A DNA stretch of 7,165 nucleotides from Acidimicrobiales bacterium (GTDB taxonomy: Bacteria; Actinomycetota; Acidimicrobiia; Acidimicrobiales; Palsa-688). A model generated the notes under the pieces. That model did no database searches, was not told the DNA's origin, and saw nothing but the letters and a program-made list of their open reading frames with translations. A program made the translations under genes and the position numbers. Each line of letters begins with the position of its first letter. Within the stretch, counting starts at the first letter, position 1. Positions 1 through 5,397 of the stretch are shown one piece after another. The stretch covers positions 1 to 7,165 of the forward strand of contig JASHVH010000283.1 of assembly GCA_030039575.1 (NCBI GenBank), read 5' to 3'.

Positions 1-709
1 GCCCGTAGTAAATGGCCGCCGCCAGGAGGGGTGCCCCCGAACGCACCGCCATCGTCACGGGCCCGGCCGGCAGCTTCGCCTTGGCGCCGAAGAAGCTCAC
101 CTCGACCCCGGCCGTCGGCCCCACCAGGCGGTCGGACAGCAGGCACACGATGTGGTTGTCCCTCAGCGCCTGGAGGATGGCCGTGCCCGCCCCCGGGCCG
201 ACCGCCACGACCTGCATCCCGAGACGCTCGCGGAAGCGGGCCATCCACTCGAAGCGCTCCGGGGGCTCGAGCGGCTCCACCGCCACGGTGACCGGCATGC
301 CGGCGCCGGCCAGGTACATGGCGCCCCACTCCCACCCCCCGAGGTGGGGGGCGGCGATAACTACCCCGTTCCCGGCCGCCAGGGCCGCCTCGACGTGCTC
401 GAAGCCGACCATGTCGATCCCGGCCGCCACCTGGGCGTGCGACAATGTGGGGAGCCGGAAGCTCTCGGCCCAGTAGCGGCCGAAGTTGGCGAACACGTCG
501 GCGACCATCCTCCGCTCCTCTTGCTGGCTGAGCGGCCGGCCCATTACCCGGCTCATATGCGAGGCGACCACGGCCCGCCGGCCGTCGTAGTCGGGCAGCC
601 GCCCGAGCACCCAACCAAGCCCCTGCCCGAGCCGGTAGGCGCTCACTCCGGGCAGCGCCGATGCGATCACCGTCCCGGCGCGGTACATGGCCAGCTGCCC
701 GTTGATCAT
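1..709 (-). CDS. patA: PatA/LpxL-type phosphatidylinositol mannoside acyltransferase (3' end cut by window edge)
   Basis: The visible 236 codons form one uninterrupted minus-strand frame entering the left edge, so the C-terminus is missing; mycobacterial PatA is a little over 300 residues. The lysophospholipid acyltransferase signature HX4E is present at His122-LGGW-Glu127, inside APHLGGWEWG, and the later SDR, SFFG and LPAGP segments also fit the LpxL/HtrB fold. Family members transfer a fatty acyl chain from an acyl carrier to a membrane glycolipid at the inner face of the plasma membrane; PatA acylates the mannose of phosphatidylinositol mannosides. The ATG at 709 is the only start codon after the upstream in-frame stop. 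No strong Shine-Dalgarno is visible, so translation may be coupled to the gene 40 bases upstream. The PatA name rests on its place after pgsA; the acyltransferase fold is surer than the substrate. Confidence 0.85.
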   Translation of the reverse strand, partial: MINGQLAMYRAGTVIASALPGVSAYRLGQGLGWVLGRLPDYDGRRAVVASHMSRVMGRPLSQQEERRMVADVFANFGRYWAESFRLPTLSHAQVAAGIDMVGFEHVEAALAAGNGVVIAAPHLGGWEWGAMYLAGAGMPVTVAVEPLEPPERFEWMARFRERLGMQVVAVGPGAGTAILQALRDNHIVCLLSDRLVGPTAGVEVSFFGAKAKLPAGPVTMAVRSGAPLLAAAIYYG

Positions 710-749
710 TTCGAATCCGCCCCGGGGGTGGGCGAGGACGCCGGCTGGC

Positions 750-1649
750 TCAGCCCTGGCCCGGGCCCGTGTGCCGTCGGGTCGGGGTCTTGCCGGTCAG
801 GTCCACTTGGCCCTCGGCCGGCCCCTCCCCCGCCCCGAAGTCGCCGCCTTCCAGGAGGCGCTTGCGCCGCGCCATGCGCCGGTCGTGCCAGCGGCGCCCA
901 CCCGCGCCGCTACCCGGGCGACGGCTGCCCGAGAAGAAACCGCTCGTCGACGCGCCCGGTCCTCGGGGCGCCCGGGCCCACCACGACGCCTCCCGCCCGG
1001 CCCGTTCCTCTCGCCAGGCCCGCCAGCGCAGCACGACGGCCGTCGGCTCGACGGGCGCCGGGGCGGGGGGCTTGTTGGCCTGCCGCCAGACCTTGATGAA
1101 CCGCTGCGCCGCCGTTATGACCGACAGGGCGAAGATGAGCCAGAGCAACCACAACATCTGGGCCGAGAACACGAGGGCGAAGCAGAGCACCACGATGCGC
1201 TCGCCCCGCTCCATGAGGCCGGTCTGGGCGTCGATCCCGAGGGCGTCCCCCTTTGCCCTTATGTAGGAGACCAGTTGCGAGGCCCCCAGCACGGCCAGGG
1301 GCACCAGCGCGGCGTGGCCCCCGAAGCGGTCTTGCACGTACCAGGCGAAGCCGGCCAGGACGATGGTGTCGCTCACCCGGTCGCCGACCGAGTCGAAGAA
1401 GGCGCCCCTTTGGCTGACCCGGCCGCTCGCTTTGGCCAGGCTGCCGTCGAAGAGGTCCGGCAGAGCGGACGCGATGAACAGCAGCAAGCCGATGATCAGG
1501 TGGCCGGTGGCGATGGCCCAGGCCGCCGGGACGGACAGCACGATGCCCGTCGCCGTCAGTTGGTCTGGTGAGAGCCCCGTCCGCCGCAGTGCCTGGCCCG
1601 CTGGGCTCACGACCCGGTTTACCGCAGTCCGGAAGCGTGCGTCGAACAA
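750..1649 (-). CDS. pgsA: Phosphatidylinositol phosphate synthase (CDP-alcohol phosphatidyltransferase)
   Basis: This integral membrane enzyme joins CDP-diacylglycerol to inositol 1-phosphate, giving phosphatidylinositol phosphate, the first step toward phosphatidylinositol and its mannosides. The complete family signature D-x2-DG-x2-AK-x8-G-x3-D-x3-D is present, with Asp65, Asp68, Asp86 and Asp90 as the metal-binding aspartates. Several hydrophobic segments surround it (about 36-62, 94-104, 115-129, 152-180). SQLVSYIRAKGDALG (124-138), MERGER (146-151) and SVITAAQR (176-183) closely resemble actinobacterial PgsA1 enzymes rather than phosphatidylglycerophosphate synthases. The start is TTG, fixed by AGGAG seven bases upstream and an in-frame TAG directly before it. 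At 299 residues it is about 80 longer than mycobacterial PgsA1, because of an Arg/Gly/Pro-rich tail from about residue 190. It is first in the operon with the acyltransferase. Confidence 0.9.
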   Translation of the reverse strand: MFDARFRTAVNRVVSPAGQALRRTGLSPDQLTATGIVLSVPAAWAIATGHLIIGLLLFIASALPDLFDGSLAKASGRVSQRGAFFDSVGDRVSDTIVLAGFAWYVQDRFGGHAALVPLAVLGASQLVSYIRAKGDALGIDAQTGLMERGERIVVLCFALVFSAQMLWLLWLIFALSVITAAQRFIKVWRQANKPPAPAPVEPTAVVLRWRAWREERAGREASWWARAPRGPGASTSGFFSGSRRPGSGAGGRRWHDRRMARRKRLLEGGDFGAGEGPAEGQVDLTGKTPTRRHTGPGQG

Positions 1650-1656
1650 CTACTTG

Positions 1657-1661
1657 CTCCT
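1657..1661 (-). promoter_or_regulatory. Ribosome binding site that fixes the pgsA TTG start
   Basis: On the minus strand AGGAG lies seven bases before TTG at 1649. The codon immediately before TTG is TAG in the same frame, so no longer protein is possible. This settles a non-ATG start. Confidence 0.8.
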
Positions 1662-1686
1662 GTGCTGGCCCGTTGTTGCTGGTCGC

Positions 1687-1695
1687 AGCCTACCA
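1687..1695 (-). promoter_or_regulatory. Possible extended -10 promoter for pgsA
   Basis: The minus strand reads TGGTAGGCT, a TGn element followed by TAGGCT, which fits the actinobacterial TAnnnT pattern. Transcription would begin near 1680, giving a leader of about 30 bases. No good -35 hexamer is present, as is often tolerated with an extended -10. The palindrome at 1701-1713 lies just upstream. This is pattern matching only. Confidence 0.3.
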
Positions 1696-1700
1696 TCCCA

Positions 1701-1713
1701 CTGGTCCGACCAG
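1701..1713. promoter_or_regulatory. 13-bp palindrome CTGGTC-C-GACCAG, possible operator
   Basis: Perfect six-base arms flank a single central C in the divergent region between pgsA and the EF-G-like gene. It would lie at roughly -21 to -33 of the proposed pgsA promoter. A shorter relative, CTGG-A-CCAG, sits at 1748-1756. CACTGG also recurs at 1699, 1730 and 1746. The regulator is unknown. Confidence 0.35.
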
Positions 1714-1753
1714 GCTGACCGCGCCCCGTCACTGGCCCCCACCCACACTGGAC

Positions 1754-1805
1754 CAGGCCTGCCGACACGAGCCATGCGATTCGGTAGCCTAACGGGACAG
1801 GCCTG
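1754..1805. repeat. Two CAGGCCTG palindromes flanking the forward promoter
   Basis: The eight-base palindrome CAGGCCTG occurs at 1754-1761 and again at 1798-1805, 44 bases apart. The first copy abuts the proposed -35 and the second covers the proposed transcription start of the EF-G-like gene. This is the layout of paired repressor sites, but short GC-rich palindromes are frequent in such DNA. Confidence 0.35.
1762..1790 (+). promoter_or_regulatory. Candidate sigma-70-type promoter of the EF-G-like gene
   Basis: CCGACA (1762-1767; four of six matches to TTGACA) is separated by 17 bases from TAGCCT (1785-1790; fits TAnnnT). Transcription would start near 1797, leaving a leader of about 70 bases before the ATG at 1868. 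The leader ends in the Shine-Dalgarno GAGG, seven bases before the start. Confidence 0.45.
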
Positions 1806-1867
1806 AGACCGGCCAGCTAGGGGAAAGACCGCCGGGATGACCCGCGGGGGAAAGAAGAGGTGCTCGC

Positions 1868-4024
1868 ATGAAGGCGTACCCACCAGCCCAGGTCCGCAAC
1901 GTCGCGTTTGTCGGCCATGGTGGTTCCGGTAAGACCACGCTCACGGAAGCAGTGCTGCTGTGCAGCGGGGCGGTCAACAGGGCCGGCCGGGTCGAGGACG
2001 GGACGGCCGTCACCGACTTCGAGCCCGAAGAGCACTCCCACCACATGTCGACCTCCCTCTCCCTAGCGGCCCTCGAGTGGCGCGGTTACAAGGTGAACCT
2101 CCTTGACACCCCTGGTTATGCCGATTTCCTCCCCGAGGCGCTGGCCGCCCTGTCCGTGGCCGACGTGGCCGTGTTCGTCGTGAGCGCCGTCGACGGCGTC
2201 GAAGTCCAGACCGAGGTCATCTGGCGGGCGGCCGCCGCCCTCGGTATCCCCCGCCTGGTGTTCATGAACAAGCTCGACCGGGACCGGGCCGACTTTTCGA
2301 ACGTCCTCCAGCAATTGCACGACAGTTTCGGCGCCGGGGTGGCCCCGCTCGAGTTGCCCATCGGCGAGGAGCACGATTTTCACGGCATCGCCGACCTGCT
2401 TTCGGACACCGCCTTCCTCTACGAGACCGGCAAGTGCGTCGCCACCAAAGGCCCTATCCCCGACAGCATCTCCGAGCGCGAGCACACGGTCCGGGACGCC
2501 CTGGTCGAGGGCATCGTGGTGGCCGACGACGAACTGATGACCCGCTACCTCGAGGGCGAGGAGGAAATCTCGGCCGAAGAGCTGTCCAAGACGCTGGCCA
2601 GAGGCGTCGTCTCCTCCCAGGTCTTCCCCGTCATTTGCGGCTCGGCCACGAAACTGGTCGGTATCGACCGCCTCCTTGACGCCGTCTGTGACGTCGCCCC
2701 CTCGCCGCTCGAGCGGCCCCCGGCGTTGGTGCAGGCGGCCGGCGGGGCCCCGGTCGAGGTGGCCGTTGACCCCACCGGCCAACCGCTGGCGCTGGTGTTC
2801 AAGACCGTCGCCGACCCCTATGTGGGGAAAATATCCCTGTTTAAAGTGGTCTCCGGGACGGTGCGCCCGGACGCGGTGCTGTTCAACCCGAGGTCCCGGT
2901 CAGAGGAGCGCCTCCACGCTCTTTTCACGTTGCGGGGTAAAGAACAGTTGCCGGAGAGCGAGATCCCGGCCGGCGACATTGGCGCCGTAGCCAAGCTGGC
3001 GTCGACCAATACCGGGGACACCCTTACCCCCCGCAACCAGCCGGTCACGTTGGTCCGCCCCTCGTTGCCCTGGTTGGGTGGCCCCGCACCGGCCGGCACC
3101 GACGGGTACGTAGACGGCAACGCCAGTTGGTTGGCCGACGCCGCCCTGCCTGTGCTTTCGATTGCCATCCGGCCCAAAAGCAAAGCCGACGAGGACAAGC
3201 TCATGACTGCCCTCCACCGTCTGCAGGAAGAGGACCCGACGCTCGTGGTCCGGCGCGACGACGAAACTCACCAGACGGTGTTGTCCGGTACCGGTGAGGC
3301 TCACCTCGGGATCGCCATGGAACGTCTCTCGCGGAAGTTCGGGGTGGCCGTGGAGAACGAAGACCTGGTGATCCCTTACCGGGAAACCGTCACTTCGACG
3401 GCCGAAGCCGAAGGCAAGTACAAAAAGCAGACCGGCGGGCACGGCCAGTTCGGCGTGGCCTCCCTCCGGATCGAGCCGATGGAGCGGGGCGAAGGCTTCG
3501 CCTTTGTCGACAACATCGTCGGTGGCGTTATCCCCCGCCAGTACATCCCGGCCGTGCAAAAGGGGGCCGAAGAAGCCATGGCGGACGGGGGCAATTTCGG
3601 TTGGCCGGTGGTGGACGTCCGGGTGACGGCGTTCGACGGCAAGCACCACCCGGTCGACTCCTCGGAATTGTCGTTCAAAATGGCCGGTGCCCTGGCGGTC
3701 CGGGAGGCGTTGGCCAAAGCCGGCCCGGTGATCCTCGAGCCGATCTCCCTGCTCGAAGTCACGGTGCCTAATGCCTACCAGGGCGACGTCCTGGGTGACC
3801 TCAACAGTCGCCGGGGCCGGGTCCAGGGCACCGAGACGGGCCAGCCGGGCGAGTCGATAATCACCGCCCTCGTACCTACTTCCGAGCTGGTGCGCTACGC
3901 CATCGACCTGCGCAGCCTGACGGGGGGACGGGGCCGGTTCAAGGCCCACCACGACCATTACGATGCGATGCCCCAGAACTTCTGGGACAGAGTGCGCCGG
4001 GAACGGGCGGGCAGCGAGAAATAG
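1868..4024 (+). CDS. fusA2: Elongation factor G-like GTPase (EF-G2 / FusA2 type)
   Basis: The 718-residue protein has the full five-domain EF-G layout. G1 is GHGGSGKT (16-23), G3 DTPG (80-83), G4 NKLD (134-137) and G5 GSA (258-260). Domain II is about 300-390, and domain III carries GTGEAHL (474-480). Domain IV has KKQTGGHGQFG (519-529), and domain V begins near 625. It belongs to the EF-G-like paralogue group rather than canonical FusA: the catalytic His after DTPG is Tyr84, and the RGIT switch-I motif is replaced by HHMS (58-61). Mycobacterial EF-G2 is, from memory, reported to bind guanine nucleotide without acting as a normal translocase; the role here is unknown. There is an apparent 25-residue insertion (402-426) between domains II and III. 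The start has GAGG seven bases upstream. The gene stands alone, divergent from the phospholipid operon, and no ribosomal-protein operon surrounds it. Confidence 0.92.
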   Translation: MKAYPPAQVRNVAFVGHGGSGKTTLTEAVLLCSGAVNRAGRVEDGTAVTDFEPEEHSHHMSTSLSLAALEWRGYKVNLLDTPGYADFLPEALAALSVADVAVFVVSAVDGVEVQTEVIWRAAAALGIPRLVFMNKLDRDRADFSNVLQQLHDSFGAGVAPLELPIGEEHDFHGIADLLSDTAFLYETGKCVATKGPIPDSISEREHTVRDALVEGIVVADDELMTRYLEGEEEISAEELSKTLARGVVSSQVFPVICGSATKLVGIDRLLDAVCDVAPSPLERPPALVQAAGGAPVEVAVDPTGQPLALVFKTVADPYVGKISLFKVVSGTVRPDAVLFNPRSRSEERLHALFTLRGKEQLPESEIPAGDIGAVAKLASTNTGDTLTPRNQPVTLVRPSLPWLGGPAPAGTDGYVDGNASWLADAALPVLSIAIRPKSKADEDKLMTALHRLQEEDPTLVVRRDDETHQTVLSGTGEAHLGIAMERLSRKFGVAVENEDLVIPYRETVTSTAEAEGKYKKQTGGHGQFGVASLRIEPMERGEGFAFVDNIVGGVIPRQYIPAVQKGAEEAMADGGNFGWPVVDVRVTAFDGKHHPVDSSELSFKMAGALAVREALAKAGPVILEPISLLEVTVPNAYQGDVLGDLNSRRGRVQGTETGQPGESIITALVPTSELVRYAIDLRSLTGGRGRFKAHHDHYDAMPQNFWDRVRRERAGSEK

Positions 4025-4028
4025 CGTC

Positions 4029-4070
4029 AGCAGGCCCGCTCGTTGGGGCTGGGTAATTACTCGGGCTGCT
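4029..4070. terminator. Possible bidirectional terminator between convergent genes
   Basis: AGCAG-g-CCCG (4029-4038) can pair with CGGGCTGCT (4062-4070), a nine-pair stem with one bulged G. The stem spans the 32-base gap between the EF-G-like stop and the VOC stop. There is no long T run, so it is a structure candidate rather than a textbook terminator. Its right arm lies in the last codons of the VOC gene. Confidence 0.35.
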
Positions 4071-4527
4071 CCCCGGGCGTGCTCGAAGGCCAGTGAGCGG
4101 GCACCCAGTCCCCGCTCGGGTCGGTGGTCTGGCCCACCTCGATCAGATGACCGTCGGGGTCGCGGATGTAGCAACGGATCTCGTACTGGTGCTGTTTCGG
4201 CGGCGTCAGGAACTGAGCACCCCGGGCGCTCCATTCCGCGTACACGGCGTGGATGTCGGCCACCCGGATATTGAGGAAGCTGCTGACCCGGTCAGGGTCG
4301 CTTGGCGTCTCCAGCGTGACTGCGGGCTTGTCGTCGGTCGGGCCCCCACCGACGTTGATGATGACCCAGCTGTTGGATAGTTGGACATAGGTCAGCCCCC
4401 CGGGGCCGGAGAAGGCCAGCCGGCCGCCGAGCACCTCGGTGTAAAAGCGCCGGGACCGCTCGACATCGTCCGAGACGATGAAGTGGGCCAGGACAATCCG
4501 CTCTGTTGGCGGTGTGAGCTCGGCCAT
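4057..4527 (-). CDS. VOC superfamily (glyoxalase/bleomycin-resistance fold) protein
   Basis: The 156-residue cytoplasmic protein has one vicinal-oxygen-chelate module pair. The first half opens with LAHFIVSDDVERSRRFYTEV (13-32), giving a candidate metal ligand His15 at the usual place. The second half ends with RDPDGHLIEVGQ (121-132), where Glu130 is the typical last ligand. Known members include lactoylglutathione lyases, extradiol dioxygenases and antibiotic-binding resistance proteins; nothing here picks one, and a binding-only role is possible. The proline-rich C-terminal tail (about 136-156) is probably disordered. The ATG is well supported by GGAGG about six bases upstream. It converges on the EF-G-like gene and diverges from the glycine-zipper gene. 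There is no partner enzyme next to it that would reveal a substrate. Confidence 0.88.
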   Translation of the reverse strand: MAELTPPTERIVLAHFIVSDDVERSRRFYTEVLGGRLAFSGPGGLTYVQLSNSWVIINVGGGPTDDKPAVTLETPSDPDRVSSFLNIRVADIHAVYAEWSARGAQFLTPPKQHQYEIRCYIRDPDGHLIEVGQTTDPSGDWVPAHWPSSTPGEQPE

Positions 4528-4590
4528 GTGGCACCTCCACTGGTTGGGACTCCTACCCCACTTACGACGGGGCCCGCGGGCGACGTCGCG

Positions 4591-4621
4591 ATGATATTGG
4601 ATTCAGAGCCGGGGACGGCAA
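4591..4621 (-). promoter_or_regulatory. Possible promoter of the VOC gene
   Basis: The minus strand has TATCAT (4596-4591) with TTGCCG (4621-4616) 19 bases upstream. Transcription would start near 4584, about 57 bases before the ATG. The spacer is longer than ideal. The -35 side overlaps the left arm of the inverted repeat at 4606-4647, so a protein bound there could control it. Confidence 0.28.
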
Positions 4622-4647
4622 GCCCATCGGCAGCCAGTCCCCGGCTC
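4606..4647. repeat. Perfect 11-bp inverted repeat with 20-base spacer
   Basis: GAGCCGGGGAC (4606-4616) and GTCCCCGGCTC (4637-4647) are exact reverse complements. Arm centres are 31 bases apart, close to three helical turns. No T run follows on either strand. The repeat lies between divergent genes, upstream of both, which favours an operator or RNA structure over a terminator. A GGC/GCC pair inside the loop could extend the fold. Confidence 0.55.
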
Positions 4648-4717
4648 CGACGACGGTGACGGACCTCGCCGATCACCGCCGGAGCTCGCCCGCCAGCCGT
4701 CTCAGTAGGGGATCTGC

Positions 4718-4731
4718 CAGGGTAAACCCTG
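4718..4731. promoter_or_regulatory. 14-bp palindrome CAGGGT-AA-ACCCTG, likely operator
   Basis: Perfect six-base arms surround AA, directly upstream of the proposed -35 at 4733. The A/T-rich core stands out from the GC-rich surroundings. An AGGG-CCCT palindrome of similar design occurs at 5308-5320, before the first secreted-protein gene. Confidence 0.45.
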
Positions 4732-4732
4732 A

Positions 4733-4761
4733 CTGATTTGGCCCCACCCCCGGGGTAGCGT
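4733..4761 (+). promoter_or_regulatory. Candidate promoter of the glycine-zipper gene
   Basis: CTGATT (4733-4738) and TAGCGT (4756-4761) are 17 bases apart. The -10 fits TAnnnT but the -35 is weak. Transcription would begin near 4768, giving a leader of about 25 bases that contains AAGGAG seven bases before the ATG. Confidence 0.35.
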
Positions 4762-4792
4762 CGGTGCGTCTCGCCGAGCAAGGAGTTAAGGC

Positions 4793-5020
4793 ATGGCAGA
4801 GAATTTCGAGGAGCGAGCCGAAAAGGCGGCGGGAGCCGCCGGGACGTTAGCCGGTGGCGCCAGTGGTGCCGAGCTCATCGGGCCCCTTATCCGGGTCCCC
4901 TTCGTCGGCCCAGTTGTCGGTGCGGTCGTCGGGGGCATCGCCGGCAACGAGATCGGCCGCCGGCTCGGCCGGGCCACCGTCAGCGCCGGCAGCGCCTTCT
5001 TCAAGACCCTCACCTCGTAG
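4793..5020 (+). CDS. Small glycine-zipper membrane-associated protein
   Basis: This 75-residue protein is of no family I can name. The N-terminal third is charged (ENFEERAEK) and then Ala/Gly-rich (12-25). A hydrophobic stretch, about 28-54, follows. Glycines sit at 39, 43, 47, 51, 55 and 59, a continuous GxxxG ladder of six steps that would line one face of a helix and favour tight helix packing in a membrane. Arg56-Arg57 close the segment and a short amphipathic tail follows. There is no signal peptide and no cysteine. Glycine-zipper segments occur in pore-forming peptides, 17-kDa-antigen-like lipoproteins and mechanosensitive channels; no choice among these is justified here. The gene has a strong AAGGAG site with seven-base spacing, its own promoter-like region and hairpins after the stop, so it is probably monocistronic. 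Confidence 0.8.
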   Translation: MAENFEERAEKAAGAAGTLAGGASGAELIGPLIRVPFVGPVVGAVVGGIAGNEIGRRLGRATVSAGSAFFKTLTS

Positions 5021-5021
5021 G

Positions 5022-5062
5022 CGCCCAGCCTGCGACTGGGCGGGGCCGGCGTAGGCCCCGCC
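5022..5062 (+). terminator. Two overlapping hairpins after the glycine-zipper gene
   Basis: Stem one pairs CGCCCAG (5022-5028) with CTGGGCG (5036-5042). Stem two pairs GGCGGGGCC (5039-5047) with GGCCCCGCC (5054-5062) around a six-base loop. They share 5039-5042 and cannot form together in full. They begin one base after the stop codon. The second is a very stable GC stem without a T run, a form often proposed as a terminator in actinobacteria. Confidence 0.55.
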
Positions 5063-5307
5063 AATGGTGCCGCGGCTTGCGCCGGACGGGGACCAACACG
5101 CCCGCGCGTCGGGCCCGCCAGTGCCAGGTCCCTTACCTTTGGGCACAGTGCCGGCGCGACCGAGCGTTCGCCAGACGGCGGCCGGAGCCCACCGGAGGCC
5201 CGTTTTGACCAATGTCACCAGCTTGAGCGCGGCTTTTAGGCGCTTTTGGCGGCGTCAACTCGACGCAAGCACACACCGCAAGGCCCCGGACGAGAGCGGG
5301 CAGATTT

Positions 5308-5325
5308 AGGGATTTTCCCTAGGGT
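5308..5325. promoter_or_regulatory. Palindromes AGGGA-TTT-TCCCT and CCCTAGGG overlapping a possible -10
   Basis: AGGGA-TTT-TCCCT (5308-5320) is perfect and its right arm is reused in CCCTAGGG (5317-5324). TAGGGT at 5320-5325 fits TAnnnT and could be a -10 with a start near 5332, though no -35 is evident. The nested dyads would place a bound regulator directly on this promoter. The start of transcription is inference. Confidence 0.4.
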
Positions 5326-5338
5326 GCGCGGAGCGCCG

Positions 5339-5379
5339 ATGGTGCACATTAGGAGGTGGGCGCCTTGACGAACCGTTGA
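5339..5379 (+). promoter_or_regulatory. Two overlapping leader mini-ORFs with a strong internal ribosome site
   Basis: The first mini-ORF is ATG at 5339, nine codons (MVHIRRWAP), TGA at 5366-5368, with GGAG five bases upstream. Its AGG-AGG arginine pair (5351-5356) is also a perfect Shine-Dalgarno, eight bases before TTG at 5365. That TTG opens a four-codon frame (MTNR) ending at TGA 5377-5379. The second frame is in phase with the secreted-protein ATG at 5398, which itself has only a distant GAAAGG. Expression is unproven. Confidence 0.3.
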
Positions 5380-5397
5380 CAGAAAGGCAGACGACAA

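Larger units (their letters stand above)
5063..5397 (+). other. 335-base non-coding leader before the first secreted-protein gene
   Basis: No convincing protein gene is present; the open frames here lack both composition and ribosome sites. It holds an 11-bp palindrome, GGCAC-A-GTGCC (5142-5152), and a GGCTTTTAGGC/GCTTTTGGC near-repeat (about 5230-5249). It also holds the palindrome cluster at 5308-5324 and two mini-ORFs at 5339-5379. The 5200-5400 part is visibly richer in A and T than the flanking genes, as expected of regulatory DNA. Confidence 0.5.

Noticed and set aside
152..1571. Long plus-strand open frames (152-1096 and 687-1571)
   Set aside because: They lie opposite pgsA and the acyltransferase, whose motifs are intact. 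Their translations are Arg/Pro/Gly-rich without family motifs, as expected for antisense frames in GC-rich DNA.
1868..4024. Canonical housekeeping fusA
   Set aside because: DTPGY instead of DTPGH, no RGIT, and no rpsL-rpsG-tuf context; it fits the EF-G2-like paralogue group better.
2900..4234. 444-codon minus-strand open frame opposite the EF-G-like gene
   Set aside because: It spans two real genes, has no ribosome site or domain motif, and reads as a shadow of the EF-G-like coding frame.
4392..4781. 129-codon minus-strand frame covering the VOC promoter region
   Set aside because: It overlaps the start of the VOC gene, crosses the inverted repeat and promoter-like DNA, and has no recognisable domain.
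4847..5218. 123-codon minus-strand frame over the glycine-zipper gene
   Set aside because: The opposite strand has a strong ribosome site and a periodic glycine motif; this frame is Gly/Asp/Pro-rich and shows no motif.
5064..5309. 81-codon plus-strand frame in the long leader
   Set aside because: It starts at the end of the hairpin pair, lacks a Shine-Dalgarno, and its composition is Pro/Arg/Ala-rich without structure. Treated as non-coding.
5376..5381. Perfect TTGACA as a -35 box
   Set aside because: It is only 16 bases before the ATG at 5398, with no TAnnnT at 16-19 bases downstream; transcription would begin inside the gene.
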